Shown here: one piece after another, positions 7,043 through 14,241 of the stretch
How the letters are laid out: each line of letters begins with the position of its first letter
Numbering within the stretch: the first letter of the stretch is position 1
Source of the DNA: an uncultured Clostridiaceae bacterium
GTDB lineage: Bacteria > Bacillota > Clostridia > Lachnospirales > Lachnospiraceae
DNA: 16,570 nucleotides
Assembly (NCBI GenBank): GCA_947175375.1
Contig: CAMWMT010000016.1
Coordinates: 1-16,570, forward strand
Reading direction: 5' to 3'
Notes under the pieces: generated by a model
The model's database searches: none
What the model saw: only the letters and a program-made list of their open reading frames with translations
What the model was told of the DNA's origin: nothing
Program-made: the position numbers and the translations under genes

Positions 7043-7053
7043 ATGTGTTGAGT
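7043..7053 (-). repeat. Leader 11-mer shared with the downstream gene (copy 2)
   Basis: On the minus strand ACTCAACACAT lies 16 bases before the ATG at 7026 and 2 bases before the AGGAGGT ribosome binding site. It is identical to 6553-6543. Confidence 0.5.
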
Positions 7054-7162
7054 GTCTGTATCTGTAGTATGCAGAAGAACGGCCATAATTATGTATCTGG
7101 GTCGGTCATGAAAAAAGAGAATCAGGGATATTCCGGAAAGCGCTGGCATGCACAGGAGTATC

Positions 7163-7191
7163 TTGTGAGCCGTAGAAAATTATAGTAAAAT
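7163..7191 (+). promoter_or_regulatory. Putative promoter of the two-component operon
   Basis: TTGTGA (7163-7168), 17 bases, then TAAAAT (7186-7191), five of six matches to the -10 consensus. Transcription would begin near 7198, leaving about 30 bases before the ATG at 7228. The AAGGA that would serve an ATG at 7210 would lie upstream of this start, which favours 7228. Confidence 0.5.
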
Positions 7192-7227
7192 TAAGGAAAA
7201 ATTCTTAAAATGGCAGGGGAGAGTTAT

Positions 7228-8589
7228 ATGACTTTCTGGGAGATCGTTTGTGCAAATCTGTGGAGTATAGGTTTCCAGATCATATTTATGGTGTGTACCA
7301 TGCGGGTTCTTCTGGGACGCATTCCGAACAGGGGAAGAAAACACAGGCTGAAAAGTGTCATGCTTGCTTTTTTTCTGTGTGCTCTGCTGTCCTCATTGGG
7401 TGCTGTCTGTTATCTGAACGGGATCTGGAAGCTGAAGTTTGAGGCCGGACAGATTCTGTGGGAATATTTTGTGGTTGCCTGCTGGACGTTTTTTGCGGGA
7501 TTTGTGTACGGAATTCCGGTTACAGTCGGTTGGATTACGGTTCTTCTGGGCGAGATTCTTGGTTCCTATGGGAGCCTTCTGGCGGATCTGTTTGCCTATG
7601 GCAGGAGTTTTCACCTGGATATCCCGCAGGAGCGCAGAGAATATCTGTTCTGGTTTCTGGTGATCTCGCCGGCTTGTATGTTCTTCTGCCTGTTTCTTGT
7701 CCGAAAGCTCGGAAAGAGCTACCGGCAGTGGGTAGAGCGGGAGAATCGGAAGAAAAGTATCCTGTTTCTTATCAGCATTTATCCAGTCCTCTCCCGCCTG
7801 ATCATATGGATGGCGGCGTTTTGTGCCAGATGGGAAAGCGAGAATCTTCTGGCATCCTTAAGCCTGGTCTTTATGTTCCACCTGATTCTGGTATACGTGG
7901 GCAGGGATGAACAGCAGAAGGAGCGTATCGCACAGCAGCAGGTCAGCCTGATGCAGCAGAATGCCTACATTGAGAAGATGGAGAAGATTCAGTCGGAGGT
8001 CCGCCGGTTCCGCCATGATTTTAAAAATATGATGGCAGGCATGTACCTGCATGCGGAGGAAGGAGATCTGGAGGCACTCCAGGATTTTATTCAGGAGATG
8101 ACGGAGGATTTCGACCGGCAGGCGGGCAGCCAGATCCGGCTCATGAACCAGCTTGCCAACGTGCATATGACAGAATTGAAGGGCCTTCTGCTGGAAAAGC
8201 TGGCACAGATGCAGAAGGAAGAGATCCTGTGTGAACTGGAAGTATTCCGCCCATTGGAGGGGACACGGATGCGCACCGTGGATCTGTGCAGATGCCTGGG
8301 CATTCTTCTGGACAATGCGGTGGAAGAGGTATGCGGGAAAAAGGACGGCTGTATCCATGTGATGATCAGCAGTCAGGAAGGATGTACGACCTTTCGGGTG
8401 AAAAATACATTATATGGGACCGTGGATCTGCACCGTCTTGGGACCGAAGGATATTCTGCCAAAGGGAGTGGACGGGGGATTGGGCTGTCCAGTTACCGGC
8501 GGATACTGGATAAGTATGATTTCGTGCTGTCGGCCACTATAGTGCGGGATGGATATTTTATACAGGAGTTCAAAATCCAGGAGGCATGA
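7228..8589 (+). CDS. Membrane sensor histidine kinase, GHKL (AgrC-like) type
   Basis: The 453-residue protein has six or seven hydrophobic segments in its first ~225 residues, then a coiled linker and a kinase core. The phospho-accepting site is RFRHDFKNM with H263; the N box is LLDNAVEE with N363; the G box is GSGRGIG at 413-419. The HDFKN form of the H box and the many membrane segments place it with AgrC/ComD-like sensors of secreted peptides (HPK10 group). The response regulator follows directly. Start 7228 has AGGGGAG 6 bases upstream; an ATG at 7210 would add six residues and has a weaker site. No agrB/agrD-like peptide gene is seen, so the ligand is unknown. Confidence 0.9.
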   Translation: MTFWEIVCANLWSIGFQIIFMVCTMRVLLGRIPNRGRKHRLKSVMLAFFLCALLSSLGAVCYLNGIWKLKFEAGQILWEYFVVACWTFFAGFVYGIPVTVGWITVLLGEILGSYGSLLADLFAYGRSFHLDIPQERREYLFWFLVISPACMFFCLFLVRKLGKSYRQWVERENRKKSILFLISIYPVLSRLIIWMAAFCARWESENLLASLSLVFMFHLILVYVGRDEQQKERIAQQQVSLMQQNAYIEKMEKIQSEVRRFRHDFKNMMAGMYLHAEEGDLEALQDFIQEMTEDFDRQAGSQIRLMNQLANVHMTELKGLLLEKLAQMQKEEILCELEVFRPLEGTRMRTVDLCRCLGILLDNAVEEVCGKKDGCIHVMISSQEGCTTFRVKNTLYGTVDLHRLGTEGYSAKGSGRGIGLSSYRRILDKYDFVLSATIVRDGYFIQEFKIQEA

Positions 8590-8672
8590 AGGTATCTGAA
8601 TACAACAGAAAAATTTCCGGACCGGCGGATAAGGCGGTATGGATGGGAAACTATGATCAGGAGGTGGGGAGG

Positions 8673-9425
8673 ATGCTGCCGGTTTATATTTGTGAGGATG
8701 AGGAACAGATTCGGGAAGCGGAACGGGTATATATCGAAAAGAAGATTTTAATCGAAGGCTATGATATGGAGATCGTGGCGTGCACCGGGAGTCCGAAAGA
8801 GCTTCTGGAAGCGTTGTCTGGGGAACAGAACCGGGGCATCTATTTTTTGGATGTGGAGCTTAAGGGAGCTTCCATGGACGGATTTGAGCTGGGCCAGAGG
8901 ATCCGGAAAAAGGATGCCAGAGGTTTTCTAATCTATGTGACGGCATATCAGGAGCTGGCATTTGAGACCTTCCGGTATCATCTGGAAGCACTGGATTATA
9001 TCTGCAAGCAGGTCGAGACACAGATGTATGCAGGCATCTCCCATTGCCTGAAGGTGGTCACTGAGCGGATGAGCGAGGAAAAAGGGCGGCAGCAGGCATA
9101 TGTCACCGTGAAGGCGCTGGATGTAGTCCGGCATATTCCGGTGGATGAGATCCTGTATTTTTCTACTACCGGGCGTACGCACCGGATCGAGCTTCATACG
9201 GAGCGGGAGCGGCTTGATTTTATCGGAAGCATGCAGGAGCTGGAGCAGGAACTGGGATCGCGTTTTCTGCGAATCCACAGAGGTTGTCTGGTCAATGCAG
9301 ATCAGATCGCGGGAATTGATGGGAAGCAGAAGGAAATCCTGCTGCAAAATGGCGAACGGTGCACTTTTTCACGGAGTATGAAGCGCAAAATCCTTGAGCG
9401 GATGTCCGTTCCGGCAGTGAGATGA
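8673..9425 (+). CDS. LytTR-family response regulator (AgrA-like)
   Basis: The 250-residue protein has a receiver domain with acidic pocket E8/D9, phospho-accepting D60 (in IYFLDVEL), T90 (in YVTAYQE) and K112, followed by a LytTR DNA-binding domain from about 145 to 245 (including FLRIHRGCLVNADQIAGID). K112 is followed by Q instead of the usual proline. ATG 8673 has AGGAGGTG 6 bases upstream, whereas an in-frame ATG at 8586, overlapping the kinase stop, has its AGGAGG only one base away and would add 29 residues not found in receivers. The 83 bases between kinase stop and this start show no terminator, so the pair is one operon. LytTR proteins bind paired direct repeats upstream of promoters; the likely target is the CPBP gene downstream, but this is inferred from position. 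Confidence 0.9.
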   Translation: MLPVYICEDEEQIREAERVYIEKKILIEGYDMEIVACTGSPKELLEALSGEQNRGIYFLDVELKGASMDGFELGQRIRKKDARGFLIYVTAYQELAFETFRYHLEALDYICKQVETQMYAGISHCLKVVTERMSEEKGRQQAYVTVKALDVVRHIPVDEILYFSTTGRTHRIELHTERERLDFIGSMQELEQELGSRFLRIHRGCLVNADQIAGIDGKQKEILLQNGERCTFSRSMKRKILERMSVPAVR

Positions 9426-9463
9426 ACTGTTTGGGCATTTTATATATAGTATAGTCTGACAGA

Positions 9464-9472
9464 TGGTATAAT
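9464..9472 (+). promoter_or_regulatory. Extended -10 promoter upstream of the CPBP gene
   Basis: TGGTATAAT (9464-9472) is an extended -10 element with a perfect TATAAT. No good -35 lies 16-18 bases upstream, which is typical of extended -10 promoters and of promoters needing an activator such as the LytTR regulator. The leader would be about 100 bases. Confidence 0.45.
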
Positions 9473-9547
9473 GTCGACAGCAATAATGCCGCGCTGTTCT
9501 GGGTTCGGCAAAGGCAGGACAGGGAAGACAGCGGAGGCTGGCATAAT

Positions 9548-9561
9548 GATATTATAATATC
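9548..9561. promoter_or_regulatory. Perfect 14-bp palindrome before the CPBP ribosome binding site
   Basis: GATATTATAATATC is its own reverse complement and ends one base before the GGAGG site. It also contains TATAAT on both strands. It could be a repressor site or a chance AT-rich palindrome. Confidence 0.3.
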
Positions 9562-9577
9562 TGGAGGAATGTATAAA

Positions 9578-10606
9578 ATGACTATGACCAACATAAAAAA
9601 GAAACAGCTTTTCATCTTTCTGATTATATCCTATGGCGTTACATATCTGATGGGACTGCTGATGTGGTATGGCAGTGGGGTTTCTATGGATCTGAGCGCC
9701 TTTCCAAGCGCGCAGATGATGTATCCGGCGGCGGGAGTGATGCTGGCATACCTGTTGGTGGGAGATGGGGAACGGAAAGTAACCAGGTGGTTCTACGGCT
9801 GCTTTCTCCTGGCGACTGTCCTGATGATCGTGCTGTCCATCCTGTCCGTATTGGCGCCTGGTCAGATGATGCCGCTTTCCGGCAGTGAGATTTCCATATG
9901 GGTACTGGCGCAGCAGTTCGTGATGATTGGCGGAAGTATTCTGTGCTGGCCCATGCTTCTGCTGGACGGAAAAGAACGAAGAAGGGCCTGCGGATTTCAA
10001 TGGAAGAACTGGAAGCCTGCCCTGTTCTGCATCCTGCTGTTTTTCGTATTGTATCTTCTGCGCGCCGGGATCGCTTATGTTCTGGGCGGAGAAGGGGATT
10101 TTATGGTGGAGATCCTGACAAGCTCTGCAACATGGATCAATCTGCTGTTCATGCCCGTGAATTTTCTTATGGTGTTCATTGCCTTCTTTGGTGAAGAATA
10201 TGGCTGGCGTTATTATCTGCAGCCGATTCTGCAGGAACGTTTCGGGCTGCGAAAAGGCGTGCTGATCCTGGGCGTCGTGTGGGGATTGTGGCACCTGCCG
10301 TGCGATTTCTTTTATTATGTGACGCCGGATAAGGGAATCATTATGACGGTGTCGCAGATCATTACCTGTGTGACGCTCGGTATCTTTTTCGCTTATGCTT
10401 ATGGGAAGACGAATAATATCTGGGTGCCGGTCATCCTGCATTTTATGAACAATAACCTGGCTCCGGTCATCACCGGCACCTACTCTGCAGATGTCCTGCA
10501 GAATCAGGATGTTACCTGGGGGATGATCCCTTCGGCTGTGCTCATAAACGGAATACTCTTCGGATTCTTTCTGCTGTCCGGGGTGTTTCGGGAGGAGAAG
10601 GTATAA
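9578..10606 (+). CDS. CPBP-family intramembrane glutamic protease (CAAX/Abi)
   Basis: The 342-residue protein is highly hydrophobic with about eight membrane segments. The three CPBP motifs are present: EEYGWR (206-211, the EExxxR motif), WGLWH with H239, and HFMNN with H288 and N291/N292. Family members cleave within the membrane or, in lactic acid bacteria, give self-immunity to bacteriocins and sit beside peptide-sensing two-component systems, as here. Start 9578 lies 10 bases after GGAGG (9563-9567); the ATG at 9569 is only one base from it. The gene follows the regulator by 152 bases with its own promoter. Substrate and role are unknown; immunity, peptide maturation or envelope stress are possible. 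Confidence 0.9.
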   Translation: MTMTNIKKKQLFIFLIISYGVTYLMGLLMWYGSGVSMDLSAFPSAQMMYPAAGVMLAYLLVGDGERKVTRWFYGCFLLATVLMIVLSILSVLAPGQMMPLSGSEISIWVLAQQFVMIGGSILCWPMLLLDGKERRRACGFQWKNWKPALFCILLFFVLYLLRAGIAYVLGGEGDFMVEILTSSATWINLLFMPVNFLMVFIAFFGEEYGWRYYLQPILQERFGLRKGVLILGVVWGLWHLPCDFFYYVTPDKGIIMTVSQIITCVTLGIFFAYAYGKTNNIWVPVILHFMNNNLAPVITGTYSADVLQNQDVTWGMIPSAVLINGILFGFFLLSGVFREEKV

Positions 10607-10699
10607 ATAAATGTTGAAAGTTGCCGGCCTGTATGATATTTTATTCTTGTATTTGTATATATTATAAGAAACGGGCAGGGGAGCACAAAAGAGAGAGCT

Positions 10700-11446
10700 A
10701 TGAGCAGGGATAACAGATATGAGCGTGGTCTGGTTGATGAACTGAAAGCCAGACTAATAAGGATTTTCGTAGCTGTACTGGTATTTTTATTGTTGATCGC
10801 GGGAATAACGATAGCGATCATAAGAAGCAGGAATGCTGCAGAAAAAGAAAGTTATGAGAGTAAGATCAAAGAACTGGAAGAAGAGAACGAGAAGCTTTCC
10901 GATCCTGCTGCTCAATATGAAGTGGCTACAAAAGAGATCGATATTGGCTTGATAAGGTCAGAAATAAAGGATATTGCGGAACTTGCCACAATCGAATATT
11001 TCTATACGGACGCGGGTAAATTCGAAGATTCTGCGGAGTTGTTTGGAAAGGAACTTCCGTTTTCTTTTACAACAAAATCATTTATTGCCAAATGGGATGG
11101 AGTAATTAAAGCAGGTGTAAAAGCAGATCAGATTACAGTGGAAGTTAAGGATGCGGATAAAGAGATCGTCGTACATATTCCGAAAGCGGAGATACTTTCC
11201 CATGAGATTGATGAAGACAGTATTGAGACGCTTGATGAAAAGAATGGTTTATTCAATCCAATCAAAATTGAAGACATCAGGGAATTTGATACCATCAGTA
11301 AAGAGGCTATGGAGCAGAGGGCGATCGAGAATGGCCTCCTGAATAAGGCTTTTGAAAATGCAAAAGCGATTATTTACAGGCTGCTTGATACAGAGATAGT
11401 GGAAGAACTGGAATACACGATCGTATTTGAAGTAATAGAAAGATAG
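10700..11446 (+). CDS. Membrane-anchored DUF4230 protein
   Basis: The 248-residue protein has a basic cytoplasmic start, one membrane segment (about 21-42), a short acidic coiled coil (about 44-68) and an extracytoplasmic domain matching DUF4230. Typical family phrases are visible: EYFYTDAGKFED, KSFIAKWDGVIKAG, HIPKAEILSHEIDED and DEKNGLFNPI. No catalytic site is known for the family. The ribosome binding site is weak (AGAGAG just upstream of the ATG). The 93 bases before it are AT-rich (TATATATTATAAG at 10656-10668) without a clear -35 box. The long palindromic repeat follows 21 bases after the stop. The function is unknown. Confidence 0.8.
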   Translation: MSRDNRYERGLVDELKARLIRIFVAVLVFLLLIAGITIAIIRSRNAAEKESYESKIKELEEENEKLSDPAAQYEVATKEIDIGLIRSEIKDIAELATIEYFYTDAGKFEDSAELFGKELPFSFTTKSFIAKWDGVIKAGVKADQITVEVKDADKEIVVHIPKAEILSHEIDEDSIETLDEKNGLFNPIKIEDIREFDTISKEAMEQRAIENGLLNKAFENAKAIIYRLLDTEIVEELEYTIVFEVIER

Positions 11447-11467
11447 TTTGTATAGAACGAAGAAGGG

Positions 11468-11652
11468 GTTGCCTGAAAATACAATTCCGGCTGTATGATA
11501 AGCAGCGCTGTGTGGATTGGAGCGGACAGTGAGTCGGCTTTGTCTGTCTCAAACGGACGTCTAAGTCCGATTGAGACAGACAAAGCCGATTCACTGTCCG
11601 ATACATTCCATACGAGCGCTTATCATACAGCCGGAATTGCACTTCCCGACAC
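11468..11652. repeat. Palindromic repeat, full-length ~185-bp hairpin copy
   Basis: The two halves are inverted copies. The inner arms 11535-11558 and 11565-11588 pair with one mismatch in 24 around a 6-base loop, the outer arms share CAATTCCGGCTGTATGATAAGC and its complement, and the middle part is imperfect. The right arm read on the minus strand is 52/54 identical to the copy at 16517-16570. The transcript would fold into one very long hairpin ending before CCCCTCTTTT, so it may also terminate transcription of the DUF4230 gene. The copy fills most of the 325-base gap 11447-11771, whose remainder holds only the promoter of the next gene. No transposase is present. Confidence 0.85.
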
Positions 11653-11677
11653 CCCTCTTTTCAAATTATTAAAAGCG

Positions 11678-11706
11678 TTGCCGGATGCCTTTTCTTCTGG
11701 TATTCT
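11678..11706 (+). promoter_or_regulatory. Putative promoter of the helicase-clpS-clpA cluster
   Basis: TTGCCG (11678-11683), 17 bases, then TATTCT (11701-11706), with TG one base before the -10 (extended -10). The leader to the ATG at 11772 would be about 60 bases. Confidence 0.45.
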
Positions 11707-11771
11707 ATGTATAGTGCTCCAACAGCTGTCCACAAAAGAGACATCAGTTACTTGAAAAATGGGAGAACAGA

Positions 11772-13751
11772 ATGATAAATAAAAAGAAACTGTTACAGTT
11801 CTACATCGAACAATATACAAGGGAGGGCAGGAGGAAACCAAGGAAGCCCCCCAAATACTCGGGAATGGAAAAGAAGGCGGAGGCGCTCCGGCGGACGCTG
11901 CGCAGCGCAAAGCCCTCCAGGGTCAACATCCGGAATCTGGAGGACCTGCACCGACAGATCAAAAATATGGCGGGCTTTGCCATCCGGAAGAACCGGGAGC
12001 AGATCCTGGCCCTGGTCAATGAAGAGTTCCTGCCAAAGCTGGTACAGCTGGATCTGGGGATGCTTCTGGAGGAGCAGAAGGAAGGCATGGATGGAGAATT
12101 CCTGGCCTATCTTCGGCGTGCCATGCCGGGGCGGATCTGCCAGGAATCGCTCTTTACCCTGTATCCTGCGTATCGGCAGCATAAAGTCAAGAACAAGATC
12201 CTGGAGCTGGTGCCCATGCGGCCGGAGATGGAATTTGCGGAGGTGCGGGAGATGTACAGGCATTTTATCCTGCATATCGGTCCGACCAACAGCGGCAAGA
12301 CCTTCCGCTCCCTGGAGCGCCTGAAGCTGGCGCAGCGGGGAGTCTATCTGGGTCCTTTACGTCTGCTGGCGCTGGAGGTCTATGAGCAGATGAACAAATA
12401 TAAGGTTCCATGTACCATGCGGACCGGGCAGGAATGTATCGAAGAAGAAGACAGCCGGGTCACAGCTTCCACGATCGAGATGGCGGACTTTGATGAAAAC
12501 TATGATATTGCCGTCATTGATGAAGCGCAGATGGTCACAGATCCGGACAGGGGACATTCCTGGACAAAGGCGATCCTGGGGATCCGCGCCGGAGAGATTC
12601 ATATCTGTATGAGCCCGGCGGCGGAACAGGCGATCATCCATCTGATCGAGCTGTGTGGGGATGACTATGAGATCGAGCGGTATGAGAGGAAGACGGCACT
12701 GATCTGTGAGGACGAGCCCTTTGTATTTCCGGATGACGTGCGCAAAGGAGACGCACTCATTGTATTTTCCAAGAAATCCGTCCTGGACGTGGCGGGGAGG
12801 CTGGAGGAACAGAAAATCAATGCCAGCGTCATTTATGGTAGTCTGCCACCGGAGATCCGCCGTCGCCAGATGCACCTGTTCAACAGCGGCAGAACAAAAG
12901 TGGTAGTTGCCACAGATGCCATTGGCATGGGTTTGAATCTTCCGGTTCGCAGGATCGTGTTTTTGCAGGCAGAGAAATATGACGGAGTCAGCAGACGGCC
13001 GCTGCTGGTGTCGGAGATCAAGCAGATCGCCGGGCGCGCGGGACGGTTTGGAATCTATGATTCCGGCTATGTAAATGCCATGGGGGCAGAAGAACTGGAA
13101 TACATCCAGGAGCGGTATGAGGCCGACGAAATGCCGGTCAGCCAGGTGAATCTGGTATTTCCACAGATCCTGCTGGATATTGAGGCGCCTATGGATGAGC
13201 TTCTGAAGATCTGGCATGATGTGACACCGACGGAACCATTTGTCAAGGAAAATATTGACGAGGCTCTGTATCTGTACGATCAGGCCAGACGTTATAAGGA
13301 GATGATTGACGGTTTTGACAATAAGCATGTGCTGTACCGGATGATCACCTGCCCCATCGATATCAAGGACCGGTGGGTGGTAGCGCTCTGGCTGGAGTAC
13401 TGTAAGACCTATACCGCAGATGTATCGTTGGAAAAACCGGTGCTTCACCGGGATAAAAGCAGAGGGATTATGCAGTATGAGACCTACTACAAGCAGCTGG
13501 ACCTGTATTATCAGTTTTCTCACCGGATGCAGAAGGTCATTGATGAAGAATGGCTGGAGAATGAGCGGGAGAAGACAGAGATGGCGATCATGCGGTATCT
13601 GACAAAGGGCAAATACAAATATATCGCCCGGTGCAAATACTGCGGGAAACTGCTCCAGCTGGGATCACCGTTCCAGGTATGCGATCGGTGTTATCGTCAG
13701 AATGGAAGGCAGGATCGCTTTCGGCGGAATGAAAGAACAGAAAAAAGATAA
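11772..13751 (+). CDS. Suv3-like superfamily 2 RNA helicase with C-terminal zinc motif
   Basis: The 659-residue protein resembles Suv3, the helicase of the mitochondrial RNA degradosome, more than ordinary bacterial DEAD-box helicases. It has the Suv3-type Walker A GPTNSGKT (170-177), YLGPLRLLALEVYE, motif II DEAQ (250-253), YGSLPPEIRRRQ, VATDAIGMGLNLP and motif VI QIAGRAGR (418-425). About 165 residues of basic, helical sequence precede the helicase core. The C-terminus carries C621-x2-C624 and C637-x2-C640, a likely zinc ribbon, in a very basic tail (RFRRNERTEKR) that could bind RNA. The ATG is 6 bases after GGGAG. clpS follows after 67 bases. A role in 3'-end RNA turnover is inferred by family; no exonuclease gene is next to it here. 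Confidence 0.85.
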   Translation: MINKKKLLQFYIEQYTREGRRKPRKPPKYSGMEKKAEALRRTLRSAKPSRVNIRNLEDLHRQIKNMAGFAIRKNREQILALVNEEFLPKLVQLDLGMLLEEQKEGMDGEFLAYLRRAMPGRICQESLFTLYPAYRQHKVKNKILELVPMRPEMEFAEVREMYRHFILHIGPTNSGKTFRSLERLKLAQRGVYLGPLRLLALEVYEQMNKYKVPCTMRTGQECIEEEDSRVTASTIEMADFDENYDIAVIDEAQMVTDPDRGHSWTKAILGIRAGEIHICMSPAAEQAIIHLIELCGDDYEIERYERKTALICEDEPFVFPDDVRKGDALIVFSKKSVLDVAGRLEEQKINASVIYGSLPPEIRRRQMHLFNSGRTKVVVATDAIGMGLNLPVRRIVFLQAEKYDGVSRRPLLVSEIKQIAGRAGRFGIYDSGYVNAMGAEELEYIQERYEADEMPVSQVNLVFPQILLDIEAPMDELLKIWHDVTPTEPFVKENIDEALYLYDQARRYKEMIDGFDNKHVLYRMITCPIDIKDRWVVALWLEYCKTYTADVSLEKPVLHRDKSRGIMQYETYYKQLDLYYQFSHRMQKVIDEEWLENEREKTEMAIMRYLTKGKYKYIARCKYCGKLLQLGSPFQVCDRCYRQNGRQDRFRRNERTEKR

Positions 13752-13780
13752 AGTGACGCAAAGAGACAGGCAGAACCGGA

Positions 13781-13786
13781 TATAAT
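13781..13786 (+). promoter_or_regulatory. Possible internal -10 box before clpS
   Basis: A perfect TATAAT lies 32 bases before the clpS start in the 67-base gap after the helicase. The only -35-like sequence (TGACGC at 13754-13759) is 21 bases away, so this may be a weak or chance promoter. Confidence 0.25.
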
Positions 13787-13818
13787 GAAGGGAAAGCGTC
13801 AGCGGAGGAAGAGATATT

Positions 13819-14115
13819 ATGGCAAAAGGAAGTGTGAAAGAGCAGACACGGAGTAAGATCAAGGTTCCGAAACAATACGAAGTATTGATCTTTAATGACG
13901 ATTTTACCCCCATGGACTTTGTAGTGGGGGTACTGATGCAGATCTTTGATAAGGATCAGGCGACTGCAGTGTCGCTGATGATGAGCGTTCATAAAGGAAG
14001 CTGCGCGGTTGCCGGAGTCTATCCGCGGGATCTGGCGCAGACAAAGGCGGCAGAGGCGGTGCAGTGGGCGAGAGAAGAGGGATATCCGCTGAAAGTGGAG
14101 GCAGTATGCCGTTGA
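13819..14115 (+). CDS. clpS: ClpS, N-degron adaptor for the Clp protease
   Basis: The 98-residue protein matches ClpS: an extended N-terminus, the NDDFTPMDFVV motif (26-36), whose Asn/Asp and Met line the pocket for destabilising N-terminal residues, HKGSCAVAGVYPRDLAQTKA (58-77) and the final VEAV strand. ClpS delivers N-end-rule substrates to the N-domain of ClpA, encoded next. GGAGG lies 10 bases before the ATG. ClpS is common beside clpA in proteobacteria; many Firmicutes lack it, but some Clostridia encode it. The family is clear; substrates here are not known. Confidence 0.95.
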   Translation: MAKGSVKEQTRSKIKVPKQYEVLIFNDDFTPMDFVVGVLMQIFDKDQATAVSLMMSVHKGSCAVAGVYPRDLAQTKAAEAVQWAREEGYPLKVEAVCR

Positions 14116-14241
14116 ACATGCTGATTTCCAGGAATCTATGCCCATGGCAGGTCGAATAAGGAGATTTGGACAGTGTTTAACAGGAATGACAGAGATAGAA
14201 GGGAAAGATTTGGTAATCAGTTTGGATAGAGGATGACGGAA

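Noticed and set aside
8586..8672. Longer response regulator starting at ATG 8586 and overlapping the kinase stop
   Set aside because: AGGAGG is only one base from that ATG, the extra 29 residues do not fit a receiver domain, and ATG 8673 has ideal spacing from AGGAGGTG.
9454..9480. Repeated GACAG (9458-9462 and 9476-9480) as a LytTR binding pair
   Set aside because: The copies are 18 bases apart, overlap the -10 region and do not resemble a typical 9-base LytTR site placed upstream of -35.
9440..10441. Long open frame on the minus strand opposite the CPBP gene (333 codons)
   Set aside because: The plus-strand frame carries all CPBP motifs; the opposite frame is His/Gln-rich with no recognisable domain and no ribosome binding site, as expected for a shadow frame.
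11495..11755. 86-codon plus-strand frame covering the repeat, similar to a minus-strand frame at the right edge
   Set aside because: The similarity (SDT-HTSAYHTAG) is only the translation of the shared palindromic repeat read in the same frame; there is no ribosome binding site.
12357..13523. Long open frame on the minus strand opposite the helicase gene (388 codons)
   Set aside because: It lies wholly within the well-supported helicase gene and shows no family resemblance or start signals.
14116..14241. Possible small gene or promoter between clpS and clpA
   Set aside because: No open frame with a ribosome binding site and no paired -35/-10 boxes at acceptable spacing were seen; it appears to be a plain intergenic leader.
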